Source: Saprospiraceae bacterium
Lineage (GTDB): Bacteria > Bacteroidota > Bacteroidia > Chitinophagales > Saprospiraceae
Assembly (NCBI GenBank): GCA_016719855.1
Contig: JADJYH010000008.1
Location: forward strand, 113,501 to 177,500
Direction of reading: 5' to 3'
Length of the DNA stretch: 64,000 nucleotides
The position numbers and the translations under genes are program-made. Positions within the stretch are counted from its first letter, which is position 1. Every line of letters begins with the position of its first letter. The notes under the pieces were generated by a model that made no database searches, was not told the DNA's origin, and worked only from the letters and a program-made list of their open reading frames with translations. This document shows, piece by piece, positions 1 through 8,334 of this stretch.

Positions 1-318
1 GGTGATGAGGCGGTACGAGCCGCCGTAGATATCGTTGGTAGCCACCACTTCGTCGCCTGCGTTGAGCAGCTTGAGGATGGCGTCCATGGCCGCCAGTCCA
101 CTGCCGAAACAGATGCCGTCAGCGCCGTTTTCGAGGGCAGCGAGGTTGGCTTCCAGCGCATGGCGGGTAGGATTCTGTGTGCGGGCATACTCGTAGCCCT
201 TGTGGTCGCCGGGGGCGGCCTGAGCGTAGGTGGAGGTTTGGTAAATGGGCGTCATCACTGCCCCCGTACTGGGGTCTGGCTCGATGCCAGCGTGGATGGT
301 CTTGGTTGCAAATTTCAT
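1..318 (-). CDS. Cystathionine gamma-synthase/lyase-type PLP enzyme, 3' part beyond window
   Basis: Reading leftward from the ATG at 316-318, about 106 N-terminal residues lie in the window and the rest runs off the edge. The opening MKFATKTIHAG, the segment PIYQTSTYAQ, the block YEYARTQNPTR and the motif FGSGLAAM are hallmarks of the Cys/Met metabolism PLP-dependent family, in which the YxR segment helps bind the cofactor phosphate. The family makes or cleaves cystathionine, or makes homocysteine or methanethiol, in the cytoplasm. The PLP-binding lysine and substrate-specific residues are outside the window, so synthase, gamma-lyase and methionine gamma-lyase cannot be told apart. No frame break is seen in the visible part. 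Confidence 0.88.
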   Translation of the reverse strand, partial: MKFATKTIHAGIEPDPSTGAVMTPIYQTSTYAQAAPGDHKGYEYARTQNPTRHALEANLAALENGADGICFGSGLAAMDAILKLLNAGDEVVATNDIYGGSYRLIT

Positions 319-347
319 TTTAAAGTTTCTTTCTGTTGGAAAACGGC

Positions 348-1076
348 TCACTTCGAAGCAATCAAAACAGTCTCGTTTTCCTTCATTCCAAAATAATGGT
401 CAGCTTCGAAGCACTTGATTTCTACCTCGAAGCCTGCCGTTCTGAGGCGTTCCGCAAGGCTGTCTGCCGAGTACACCCGCACATGGTCTTCTTGCCCGAA
501 GTGCTTCAAGCGCTCTCCGGGCGTGACAATGCTGGGGTCTTCGTAAATACCGTCATCCTTGAACGGCGTCTGGATAACCGCCTTCCCGCCAGGCTTCAAA
601 ACTCGGTACAGTTCGGCCATCGCTTGGCGGTCGTCGTCCACATGTTCCAGCACGTGATAGCAAATCACCAGGTCAAACTGGTCGTCCGGCTCTGCAATAG
701 CTGTGATGTCGTGCGATTTCTCAGCTTCAAACTCCCCGGCGTAGTCGCTGCTGATGTAGCGGATGCCCTTTTGCTTCCGCATTTTCCTTGACAGACAACG
801 GCTCGGCGAAAAATCGAGGACGTTGCCGTGCATTAGGTTCTGCCCCTTCAGCACCTGCCAGAGCCTACGGTTGCGTGGCAGGCTTCCACAGGCAGGGCAG
901 AGCATTTCTCCGTTTTCGAGGGTGATGAAAGCAGAGAGTTTGCTGTCGCAAATATTGCAGCCAACCTTGTCGCCCCTGTAGCTGATGGCTAGGATTTTCC
1001 GAAGGGCCAACTCGTTTTTGAGCAGCAATTTCTTCGGCAACCAGCGCTTCATCAGCTGTTGTACTGCCTCGTACAT
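348..1076 (-). CDS. Class I SAM-dependent methyltransferase with N-terminal zinc ribbon
   Basis: The 242-residue protein has two CxxC pairs near residues 40-43 and 60-63, which would form a small zinc ribbon. A Methyltransf_11-like Rossmann domain follows. The segments FDLVICYHVLEHV and LKPGGKAVIQTPF match the post-motif I and motif II/III regions of SAM methyltransferases. The glycine-rich SAM loop is poorly conserved: LDFSPSRCLS stands where a GxGxG-type motif is expected. I start it at the ATG at 1076; a TTG eight codons upstream also keeps the frame. It lies downstream of the HU terminator and is probably transcribed alone. The substrate is unknown; zinc-ribbon methyltransferases of this kind often sit near glycan or polyketide-like genes, but none are adjacent here. 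Confidence 0.75.
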   Translation of the reverse strand: MYEAVQQLMKRWLPKKLLLKNELALRKILAISYRGDKVGCNICDSKLSAFITLENGEMLCPACGSLPRNRRLWQVLKGQNLMHGNVLDFSPSRCLSRKMRKQKGIRYISSDYAGEFEAEKSHDITAIAEPDDQFDLVICYHVLEHVDDDRQAMAELYRVLKPGGKAVIQTPFKDDGIYEDPSIVTPGERLKHFGQEDHVRVYSADSLAERLRTAGFEVEIKCFEADHYFGMKENETVLIASK

Positions 1077-1129
1077 GGTGGAATAGGTGCCAAGTGTCAA
1101 AAATCAGCCCGCAAAGGTAGGAAAATCCA

Positions 1130-1168
1130 AAAAGGAAAAGGGCAACGGGGTATTCCCGGTTGCCCTTT
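1130..1168 (-). terminator. Rho-independent terminator of the HU gene
   Basis: GGGCAAC (1140-1146) pairs with GTTGCCC (1159-1165), extended by a G/C-rich inner stem. On the minus strand it is followed by a T-rich tract (complement of the A-rich 1128-1139). It sits 36 bases past the HU stop and before the methyltransferase. Confidence 0.7.
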
Positions 1169-1200
1169 CCTTTCTGAAAGCTAGAGCTTTCGGTTCCTGA

Positions 1201-1473
1201 TTAGTTTACAGAATCCGCCAGTTCTTTGCCAGGCTTGAATTTCACGGAAGTCTTAGCGGCAATCGTGATGGATTGGCCTGTCTGTGGGTTGCGGCCCTGG
1301 CGAGCCTCACGCTTGGAAACAGAGAAAGTACCGAAGCCGATGAGGGTAACTTTGTCACCTTTCGTCAGTGATTCACCGACAGCTTCGAATACAGTGTTAA
1401 CGGCAGAAGTAGCCTGAGCTTTGGTAAGACCAGCGCTTTCTGCAACCTTGTTGATCAAATCTCCTTTGTTCAT
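1201..1473 (-). CDS. hup: HU-family DNA-binding protein
   Basis: The 90-residue protein starts MNKGDLINKVAE and contains the family signature GFGTFSVSKREARQGRNPQTG, the beta-arm region that inserts into the DNA minor groove. Length and full-length similarity fit a canonical bacterial HU histone-like protein, which bends and compacts DNA as a dimer and assists replication and recombination. It has its own promoter (1515-1544) and terminator (1130-1168), so it is a single-gene transcription unit. No frame break is present. The acidic C-terminal tails found in some Bacteroidota HU-like proteins are absent; it ends KELADSVN. Confidence 0.97.
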   Translation of the reverse strand: MNKGDLINKVAESAGLTKAQATSAVNTVFEAVGESLTKGDKVTLIGFGTFSVSKREARQGRNPQTGQSITIAAKTSVKFKPGKELADSVN

Positions 1474-1514
1474 CTTAAATGGTTTAAAAAATTTACAGAT
1501 TTAAAAAAGTGGCG

Positions 1515-1544
1515 CAAAAATATACAAGCATCCCTATCCACAAA
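1515..1544 (-). promoter_or_regulatory. Bacteroidota-type promoter for HU
   Basis: On the minus strand TTTG (complement 1541-1544) is followed after 18 bases by TATTTTTG (complement 1515-1522). This matches the Bacteroidota sigma-ABfr consensus TTTG/TAnnTTTG. The start codon lies about 42 bases downstream. Confidence 0.6.
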
Positions 1545-1659
1545 CGTTTTGAGAAGAAAAATGCCTGATTTTATTGGCCTTTTCAACGAATACTCGCTTT
1601 TGACAGGGATATTGCTCAACTTTGCATCATTCTTTTCAGATTAAAATTTGTTTTTGCAC

Positions 1660-1857
1660 ATGAAGAAGTCATCCTTTTTGCTTGTTTTTGGCATCGCTGC
1701 CTGTTTCATCCTCCTCTCCACCAGCTCTTGCAACCGTGGCTCGGGCTGTCCGATGAGCGAGTCGGCACACGTACAACCCGATAAGAAGGGCAAGTATCCA
1801 CGGTCAAAAACCAAGTCGGGACTTTTCCCGAAAAATGTCTATAAACGAGGAAAATAA
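1660..1857 (+). CDS. Small predicted lipoprotein
   Basis: The 65-residue protein begins MKKSSFLLVFGIAACF and has a lipobox-like LSTSSC with the cysteine near residue 22, so a lipidated periplasmic or outer-membrane peptide of about 43 residues is predicted. The mature part is short, basic and glycine/serine/lysine-rich (PDKKGKYPRSKTKSG, ending VYKRGK). I start at the ATG; an in-frame TTG four codons upstream is less likely. Small basic lipoproteins of this form are common in Bacteroidota, but I do not recognise a characterised family. It is divergent from HU and followed by about 325 bases without a gene. Confidence 0.6.
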   Translation: MKKSSFLLVFGIAACFILLSTSSCNRGSGCPMSESAHVQPDKKGKYPRSKTKSGLFPKNVYKRGK

Positions 1858-2182
1858 CGCATAGCGGTGGGCGGTTGTTTCAGCATTTGCTCGCTTTTTA
1901 CCCATATTCATTAGGTTTTTCTTCAATTCCTTTGAAAAAAAACATCTCGGGGCGTCTATCGAACAGAATTCGGTTTACGCCCTGTGTTTTTCTACATCGA
2001 AAAACTGGTTAATAAGCCAAAACAGCGGTAAAAAAAATGCTGCTGTTCCGTGGTGCAAAATGAGGGAAGAACCAGCGAATTTTCCCAAAAAAACATCAAA
2101 AAGGTAATAGGTGCTACTGAAGGAAGTGCCGAGGCTGGTGCTAGGCGGGTTGTGGTGTGAGAAGTTTCAGTGACGCTATATA
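1858..2182. other. Gene-free interval
   Basis: Between the small lipoprotein and the next minus-strand gene I find no credible ORF, clear terminator or structured RNA. The stretch is AT-rich with several poly-A runs. Confidence 0.5.
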
Positions 2183-2566
2183 TTAGCAGCTCAGATTAGG
2201 GTTCGGAAACCCGTCGCTGTCGTCTTCGGAAGGCCGGTCGGCCAGGCATTTGAAGTCCTTTTCGACCAGTATCCTTAGGTATCCGTCGCTGGACGGAAAG
2301 CGGACGAGGTGCTCCATCCCCACTTCTTGTTCTGCAGTGGCCCAAGTGCTCGCAAGCCCCGACGGTACAAAAACACAGATGCGGTTTTCGGCAAAGGTCG
2401 CCGCCATTTCTGGCAGGTCGGAGCGCTCCAGTACATAATTCAGTGCAGCACCCTCTTCATTGCCGAAGCGGATACCGTCTGCTACCTTCCCAGTCTCATG
2501 GAACTTGGCCACTTCCGACTGCGAGAGCCGAAGTCGGATGGAATAGCCTTGGATGCGAATTTTCAT
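2183..2566 (-). CDS. Conserved hypothetical protein (DUF7009-like)
   Basis: The 127-residue soluble protein has no signal peptide or membrane segment. It starts MKIRIQGYSIRLRLSQSEV, a start I associate with a Bacteroidota family of unknown function (DUF7009), from memory and not checked. It has a central region with VLERSDLPEM and a conserved-looking GMEHLVRFPSSDGYL stretch, and ends in an acidic tail (PSEDDSDGFPNPN). The neighbouring fdhD makes a link to molybdenum-enzyme maturation conceivable, but this is inference from context only. ORF length, codon use and a clean ATG support it being real. Confidence 0.6.
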   Translation of the reverse strand: MKIRIQGYSIRLRLSQSEVAKFHETGKVADGIRFGNEEGAALNYVLERSDLPEMAATFAENRICVFVPSGLASTWATAEQEVGMEHLVRFPSSDGYLRILVEKDFKCLADRPSEDDSDGFPNPNLSC

Positions 2567-2645
2567 TTAACCCAATGCTTTTGCCGAAAATGTCAGTTGG
2601 TTGTTGCTTGTCCGAGTTTGCGGGGCAAACAACAACCAGCGGCCA

Positions 2646-2768
2646 CTAGGCGCTTTTCTTCACTACTTTTTTAGGCGGCGCCGCACTATTCGTCTTCTTG
2701 CTGCGAGTCTTGCCGTGCGACCCCCTCCAGATTTTGCCTTTAGTGGTTCTTTTGTCTCCTCTGCCCAT
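2646..2768 (-). CDS. 30S ribosomal protein bTHX
   Basis: A 40-codon minus-strand ORF starts MGRGDKRTTKGKIWRGSHGK and continues with basic residues to PPKKVVKKSA. It matches the very short ribosomal protein THX, which binds the head of the 30S subunit in Thermus and occurs in many Bacteroidota (typical start MGKGDKKTxRGKI, about 25-45 residues). The highly basic composition and the GxGDxxTxxGKIxxGxxG spacing are the evidence. At 123 bases it is easily missed by gene callers. It follows fdhD after a word-repeat spacer (2806-2880). Confidence 0.85.
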   Translation of the reverse strand: MGRGDKRTTKGKIWRGSHGKTRSKKTNSAAPPKKVVKKSA

Positions 2769-2805
2769 GTTAGGTACTTTTTAATGGTGATGAAAAATAG
2801 CGCTT

Positions 2806-2880
2806 TGGCAAATTGGCGTTTTAGCGAATTAGCAAACGTGGGATGTACGTGAAATAATTTGCTGACACGCCAAAACGCAG
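2806..2880. repeat. Word-type imperfect inverted repeat
   Basis: The left arm repeats words like TTGGCAAATTGGCG and TTAGCGAATTAGC. The right arm (about 2857-2879) is a degenerate reverse complement with AATTTGCTGACACGCC. The element fills the gap between fdhD and the bTHX start. Confidence 0.55.
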
Positions 2881-2996
2881 CTCAAGTGCTTTAAAAGGAC
2901 GGCAAAAGTAGGTTTTTTTGTGATGAAAAACAGAAATTGTAACTTCTGAGCGCTTCTCCTCATTTCTACCTATCAGAAAAATAGCTCCGTCGCCCA

Positions 2997-3863
2997 CTAA
3001 AATCTAAGGTGCCCGTCCAAAATCTCGAAGACAACCCTCGCCGGGCAAGTGTAAATATTGAACTGTTCATTGCGGAGAAAGCCCACAAGGGTCATGCCCG
3101 CTTCCTCGGCAAGTTCCACGGCCAGGCTCGTGGGAGCGCCCACGGCTGCCAACACGGCCACTCCAGCCAGCACCGATTTTTGCACCAACTCGAAACCTGC
3201 CCGCCCGCTTACCAGCACCAAGTGTTCGAAGAGGGGTAAAATGCCTTGCCGCAGCGCTGCACCGATGAGCTTATCGAGTGCATTGTGCCGGCCTACGTCC
3301 TCCCGTGCCAGCATCAGTCTGCCATCCCGGTCGAAAAGGGCCGCCCCGTGCAGCCCACCTGTGCAGTCGAAGATGGACTGGCGGGTAGCCAGCAGCTCCG
3401 GCAACGAGTGCAACACCCCGGCAGGGGAGATAGGGACAGGCGCCGGTAGCTCAAACTGTCCCTGCACCCGCACCGCCTCGATGCTCGCCTTGCCACATAC
3501 CCCACATGATGAGCTGATGTAAAAATTCCGCTCCAAGCGCCCTATATCCACCGCCACGTCGTCGGCCAGCTCTACCACCAGTACGTTTTCCTTCGCCTGC
3601 TTCCAACGCACGGGTGGTCGGCTGAACCCCGTGACCTGTTCTGCCCCACCGATGATGCCCTCTGTGAACAAGAACCCAAGTGCAAGCTCCTCGTCGTGGC
3701 CGGGTGTGCGCATCGTCACGGAAATACTTTTTTGTTGTCGCACGCCGTTCTTCAGGAACCCCAACCTGATTTCGAGCGGTTCTTCGGCTACCACGAAATC
3801 CACCATTTGGCTTTGGTGCTGGCCCTGCACCTTCACGATGTCCGTACTGGCAATGCCCTTCAT
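2997..3863 (-). CDS. fdhD: Formate dehydrogenase accessory sulfurtransferase FdhD
   Basis: The 288-residue protein carries the FdhD signature: TPGHDEELALGFLFTEGII near residues 53-72, the CGVCG motif at about 120-124 whose two cysteines relay sulfur, and the late AREDVGRHNALDKLIGA and LVSGRAGFELVQK blocks. In E. coli FdhD moves sulfur from IscS to the bis-MGD molybdenum cofactor of formate dehydrogenase; that role is expected here. The gene is intact. No formate dehydrogenase or molybdopterin gene is nearby, so the client enzyme must lie outside the window. Confidence 0.95.
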   Translation of the reverse strand: MKGIASTDIVKVQGQHQSQMVDFVVAEEPLEIRLGFLKNGVRQQKSISVTMRTPGHDEELALGFLFTEGIIGGAEQVTGFSRPPVRWKQAKENVLVVELADDVAVDIGRLERNFYISSSCGVCGKASIEAVRVQGQFELPAPVPISPAGVLHSLPELLATRQSIFDCTGGLHGAALFDRDGRLMLAREDVGRHNALDKLIGAALRQGILPLFEHLVLVSGRAGFELVQKSVLAGVAVLAAVGAPTSLAVELAEEAGMTLVGFLRNEQFNIYTCPARVVFEILDGHLRF

Positions 3864-4035
3864 GTTTTTTTCTATTTGTTAAAAACTGTTAGAAAATATG
3901 CTTCCACTTGTTATTTCCACTCTTTCTGTAAACTTCCGAAAGTTATTCGAGGTTGTTCAATCAAAGCCATTTTTACCAACCCCAAGCCACAAAGATTTTT
4001 TCGTTTATTTCATGAGATTATAATTTGTTTATGGC

Positions 4036-4065
4036 AGTCGCACCTTCTGGGTGCGACTTTTTTTT
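4036..4065 (+). terminator. Strong hairpin plus T-run with no upstream plus-strand gene
   Basis: AGTCGCACC (4036-4044) pairs with GGTGCGACT (4050-4058) around a 5-base loop and is followed by eight T. The only upstream gene, fdhD, starts at 3863 and reads away. The hairpin may end a short unannotated RNA. Confidence 0.75.
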
Positions 4066-4175
4066 GCCCTTTCGTTACAAGGTCAAAGCCGACAAGCTTC
4101 GAATACAAATACTTTGAAAAAGAACGTTTTACAACGCACCGCCGTCATCTGGCAACTATCAGCACCAAAGACCCG

Positions 4176-4183
4176 TAGTTTTG
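4176..4183 (+). promoter_or_regulatory. -7-like promoter element
   Basis: TAGTTTTG matches TAnnTTTG and lies 38 bases before the ATG at 4221. I see no convincing -33 TTG at the right spacing. Confidence 0.4.
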
Positions 4184-4220
4184 CAACCCAAATAGTTTTC
4201 ACAAAAATAAATACACACCC

Positions 4221-5129
4221 ATGTCTCAAATCTTGATGCTTGGTCTTTTCGCCAGTTGGTTCGCCTTCCATAATGGTTCAGTACCATCATTCATTGGCGA
4301 CCACCCCCCGTTTCCCTACCACCTCGACCACCCAGATGCCGCTTTCGATATGCCCAACGAGTTGAAGGAAATATCCGGGATCAGCCTTGCTGGAGGTGGC
4401 CAGATGCTCGCCGCCGTCAACGACGAGAAGGGCATCATTTTTCTGTTGGACAAATCGAACGGAACGATAAAATCGAGAATTGAATTCAGGGAGGAAGGCG
4501 ACTACGAGGGTCTCGAAATCGTGGGCGACGACGCTTGGGTGAGCAAGAGCAACGGTACGCTTTATCAGGTAAAAAACTTTGCAGCGCCCAACCCCGAAGT
4601 CCAGAGTTTCAAGTCGTTTTTGAACAAAGAAAACGACGTGGAGGGCCTTGCCTTCGACGCCAAAAACAACCGCCTGCTCATCGGCTGCAAGGGCAAAGGC
4701 GCAAGCGGCGATGGAGCTGGGCTCAAAAAGGCCATCTATGCCTTCGACCTCGCAACCAAGACCGTTTCAGAAACGCCTGCCTACTTGCTCACACTGCCCG
4801 ACTTGGAAGATTTTCTAAAAACCAGTGGCGAAGAAGACGCCGACAAGAAAATGGAACGCATCTTCACGCCAGAAGAAGCAGAATTGAAGTTCAGCCCGTC
4901 CGGTATAGCTATCCACCCCAAAACGGGCGAAATTTACGTTACCTCTGCTCGTGGCAATACCCTGCTCGTACTCAATTCAAAAGGCAAAACCCTGCACCTT
5001 GAGCGCCTCAAAAAAAGCGTCCACGGCCAGCCCGAAGGTATCTGCTTTGACTCGGACGGTACGCTGTTCATTGCCAATGAGGGTGCGGATGGCAGTCCGG
5101 GGAAGATTTTTGCCTTCTATCCAAAGTGA
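4221..5129 (+). CDS. SdiA-regulated-type beta-propeller protein
   Basis: The 302-residue protein resembles the SdiA-regulated domain family (six-bladed, phytase-like propellers). Matching features are the opening strand LKEISGISLAGGGQMLAAVNDE, then GDYEGLEIVGDDAWV, KENDVEGLAFDAKNNRLLIG and the closing GQPEGICFDSDGTLFIANEG. A short hydrophobic N-terminus (LMLGLFASWFAF) suggests a signal peptide or lipid-free export. Family members are secreted or periplasmic and their substrate is not established. The gene is intact, monocistronic and convergent with the broken TonB receptor, whose end lies 59 bases away. Confidence 0.75.
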   Translation: MSQILMLGLFASWFAFHNGSVPSFIGDHPPFPYHLDHPDAAFDMPNELKEISGISLAGGGQMLAAVNDEKGIIFLLDKSNGTIKSRIEFREEGDYEGLEIVGDDAWVSKSNGTLYQVKNFAAPNPEVQSFKSFLNKENDVEGLAFDAKNNRLLIGCKGKGASGDGAGLKKAIYAFDLATKTVSETPAYLLTLPDLEDFLKTSGEEDADKKMERIFTPEEAELKFSPSGIAIHPKTGEIYVTSARGNTLLVLNSKGKTLHLERLKKSVHGQPEGICFDSDGTLFIANEGADGSPGKIFAFYPK

Positions 5130-5188
5130 GTAACCGGAATGTTCTCTGGAGGCTGTGCGAGCCCGGAAAGATTTCCACCTCATACCTT

Positions 5189-7564
5189 TCAAAACTGCAC
5201 CCTCCACAGCAAATCCGGGAAGAACCCAATCTGGTTCACCTGCTGCACCTCGCCTTTCTCCCTGTTGAAACGGTAGGTGAACACGTTTTCATGATTCGTC
5301 ACATTTTGGAAATCGAGGAAAAACTGCTGTGACAGTTTCCGCTTTTTGCTGTTCAGGCGGTAGCCAAACTTCACATCCCAGCGGAAGTACGAGTCAATGC
5401 GCTCGCCGTACGCCTTGTCCTCTTGAAACACTTGTTTGCCTTCGGCAATGCTCGCAGCCAGGTCAATCGGGGTGTAAAAACGCCCACCCGCCGTCGTGAA
5501 CTTGGTGTCAAAAGTCAGGGCGTTGCGCTTGTCCTTGCCGATTTTTATCTCCTTGCCCGCCAAGAAATTGAAGGTGTATTTGTTGTTGAACGCCGTGTTG
5601 CGCTCCACGCCGTCGCTGCCCTCGTACTTGCTATCGAACACAGAGCCGGTCACCAACACATAGTAGCCCTTGCTGAAAAACTTCTCCACCGTCAGTTCGA
5701 AGCCGTAGTTTTTGCCAGTGCCTTCGTTCACGAGGAAGTGCTCCTCGGGAAAGGCGAAATCGGCGCCGGCGTTAAGCATCGAAAAGCTGCCGGGCACGCT
5801 TTCCACGGGCACGTTGCCGAGGGCCTGGTAGTAGGTCTCTGCCTTGATGCGCCAGTCGCCGCCCACCTTCACATCGTATCCCAACACGAATTGATGACTG
5901 CGGGTAAATTACAGATTTTCGTTCGTGCGCAGGTAGCTACCATCGGGCTGTGGCACTTGCAGGAAGTACATTGGAAGCGGCTGCATTTGGCTGTGCAGGC
6001 CGTAGCCAAGATTAAGAGTTTGGTTTTCCGTCAGGTGAAAATTGAGGGGCAAGGCGAGGCTCCACCGCCCAAGTTTCGTTGAAAATCAGGTACTGGCCAT
6101 GCAGGCCGGAGTTAAGCGTGAACTTTTCGCTGAGGCGATACTGCGACTGTACGTAGGCTTGTAGCAGGCCGAGGTTGCCGTCAAAGTCGCGCAGCGTGAC
6201 CCAATCGGGGCGAGCCTCCCGGTCACGCACACTGTTTTTTACGTTGAAAACTTCGCCAATTACACCCGTTCTCAGCGTGTGCCGTGCATTGAATTTTTTG
6301 TTCAACAAGCTGGAAATGGTGTAACGGTTCACGGCGTCGTCCACCTCCAGGTGGCGTCGGATGCTCTGGTCTTCCAGTACCCGCTCCTCGTTGTAGGTGT
6401 TACCAGAATTCGAGGCAACGATGGTCGTGCGCAGGTAGGTCGTCTCGTTGAGCAGCAGGCGGTGGGTGAGGCCGAGGATGCCCACCTGCGAGGTCACGTA
6501 GCTGTTCTGGTCGGTTTCTCCATAAAAATCCTCCGCCGACAAATCTTTGCCGATGAAGTCAATCGTACTCAAACCGCCGATGCCGAACAGGCTGAAATTA
6601 CCGAATTTGGTTTTTGGCAAATCCACTTTAAACGACAGGTCTTTGTACTTCGGCGTAGCCGTCGTGCCGATGTTCATGCCGGCTTCAACAGCCAGTTCCG
6701 CAAACGAGTGGCGATAGCTGACGAGATACGAACTGCCCTTCTCCCGATTGATAGGTCCTTCGGCCATCGCCTCCAAGCCGCTGAACGCCGCCAACTGGAA
6801 GGTGTACTCGTGGTTTTCTTTGTTGCCGCTCCGCAATTGGATGTCGAACACACCGGAGAGGGCGTTGCCATATTCGGCGGGGAAGGCCGAGGTGAGGAAG
6901 TCGCTGTTTTTCAACAGGTTGGTGTTCAGCGCACTCACCGGGCCGCCCGTGCTGCCGAGGGTGGAGTAGTGGTTGGGGTTCGGAATAGCCACGCCCTCGA
7001 TGCGCCAGAGCAAACCGGTCGGGGAGTTGCCCCGCACCACGATGTCGTTGCGGCTGTCGTCGGCGATGTTCACCCCGGCGAAGTTGGCGGCCATGCGGGA
7101 GGCGTCGTTGCGGGCACCGGAGTAGCGGGTGACCTCCTCCAGCGAAAACTGCCGGGCGCTGACCGTGGCCAGTTCGTTGCCGGCCTTGTCCTTGTCCACT
7201 TGGGCCGTCACGACAACCTCGTTCAGTTGGGTGAACGACTCGGCCATTTTGACTTCCAAAAAAACTTCCTTGCCCGCCGTGACCACCACGTTCGGGATGG
7301 TCACGCCCTCGTAGCCGATGTAGCTGAAACGCAGGGTCTGCCTGCCCACGGGCATGCCGGGCAGTGCGAAAGAACCGTCCGGTTCGGTGACTGTGCCAGT
7401 GGCCTCTGGCGCATCGAGCAGTTCCATGGTGACGCCGATCAGCGGCACTTCGGATTGCTGGTCGAAGACGCTGCCCCGGATGGTTTGGGTGGCGTTTGGG
7501 CGAAGCCCATTGCTGCGATAAGCAGCAATGCAAGTGTAATTTTTAACTGTCGGGTGATTTTCAT
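5189..7564 (-). pseudogene. TonB-dependent receptor, broken in three places
   Basis: Read together, the pieces form a receptor of about 790 residues. The start at 7564 gives a signal peptide (LKITLALLLIAAMGFAQ). It is followed by a carboxypeptidase-regulatory-like domain (TIRGSVFDQQSEVPLIGV; LRFSYIGYEG), a plug domain (GNSPTGLLWRIEGVAIPNPNH; AEYGNALSGVFD) and a long beta-barrel ending in LWRVQF. Breaks are a frameshift just after the signal peptide near 7510-7520, a second near 6045 (WAVEPRL continues as LNFHLTENQTLNLG in another frame), and an in-frame TAA near 5912 between YLRTNENL and FTRSHQFVLGYD. The plug lacks a recognised substrate signature. It may be a true pseudogene or an effect of sequence errors. 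Confidence 0.85.
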
Positions 7565-7786
7565 GACGCTGAGAATTTTACTGAAGATTGTTTTATGAAA
7601 TTTGGTGCAAAAATCCGCACTTTCAGTCTCAAAGGCAATCGTCACAACATGTGATATCCTTCGAAAACGACTGCGATGGCTCGTCCGTTTGTGCGATATT
7701 GGGGCAAAAATCTGAGGAAGGGTGGGTGGAAGCGAAGTATTTCCGATGAATTGTGGAATGAATGGGATGAATTGTAAGGGGCTGGG

Positions 7787-8334
7787 CTACAAATAACTGA
7801 CGGTGAGGGCTTGGGGGAATGGGTTGTTGTTGGTATTGGCAACATCAACTTTAGTGGTCAGCCATTCGAGGCTATTCTTCATTTCTAAGTTGTACAACTC
7901 GTCCATTTCTCGATTTTTGCCTTAAATGTGTTCTGGAGAAAGATCTTGTTCCAGCCACAACACAATATGGATTTTCTTTTTTCATCATGAAGGAAGCGTG
8001 AATAGGTTTTCCAAGCATTGGCGTCGGTGCTGGAATTGCGGGCGGCTCCTACAATCACAGGTATCGAGTCCCTCACTTTCTTGGAAACTTCAAGCCAAAG
8101 CGGGTCTTCTCTCCCTTCCACCCGTGGCTTGGTTTCAATACGGTGTCCACGAAAATCCTTCACCTCTATGAATATTAGTGTATTCGCTTGAAAAATTCCC
8201 AAGAAATCCACTGCCTTGGTGGGTTCAATGGCATCTTTGGCTTTTTTGATAAAAGCAGTTTTGTCGAAAGGCAGGACGCTGGCCCATTTGCTTTCGAGGA
8301 AGTCAAACCTGAGCTTTTCTTCGTCAAAAGTCAT
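7787..8334 (-). pseudogene. PD-(D/E)XK-nuclease-like protein, frame-broken near the C-terminus
   Basis: From the ATG at 8334 the first 115 or so residues are intact and include AVDFLGIF and LIFIEVKDFRGHR. This is a D-(13)-ExK arrangement (about D43, E57, K59), the core of PD-(D/E)XK nucleases. Near 7975 the frame breaks: LWLEQDLSPEH, then TFKAKIE, then EMDELYNLEMKNSLEWLTTKV lie in successive frames and end at a stop at 7787-7789. At least three one-base lesions close to A-runs are needed. Its start overlaps the stop of the upstream ATPase by four bases (ATGA), so the two are translationally coupled. Nuclease activity is inferred only from the motif. Confidence 0.6.

Larger units (their letters stand above)
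3864..4220. other. Divergent intergenic region between fdhD and the SdiA-regulated-type gene
   Basis: This 357-base gap has no credible protein gene. It holds an orphan plus-strand terminator (4036-4065) and a -7-like element (4176-4183). A small imperfect palindrome, AACTTCCGAAAGTT, occurs near 3932. Confidence 0.5.

Noticed and set aside
6279..7598. Long plus-strand ORF (439 codons) opposite the TonB receptor
   Set aside because: Antisense shadow of a GC-rich coding strand; the opposite frame has clear receptor domains. The same holds for long ORFs at 28389-29459, 43200-44171, 16864-17844 and 53321-54055.
7642..7848. Small ORF between the TonB receptor and the nuclease-like gene
   Set aside because: Low-complexity proline/serine sequence with no start signal; part of the true nuclease gene overlaps it in another frame.
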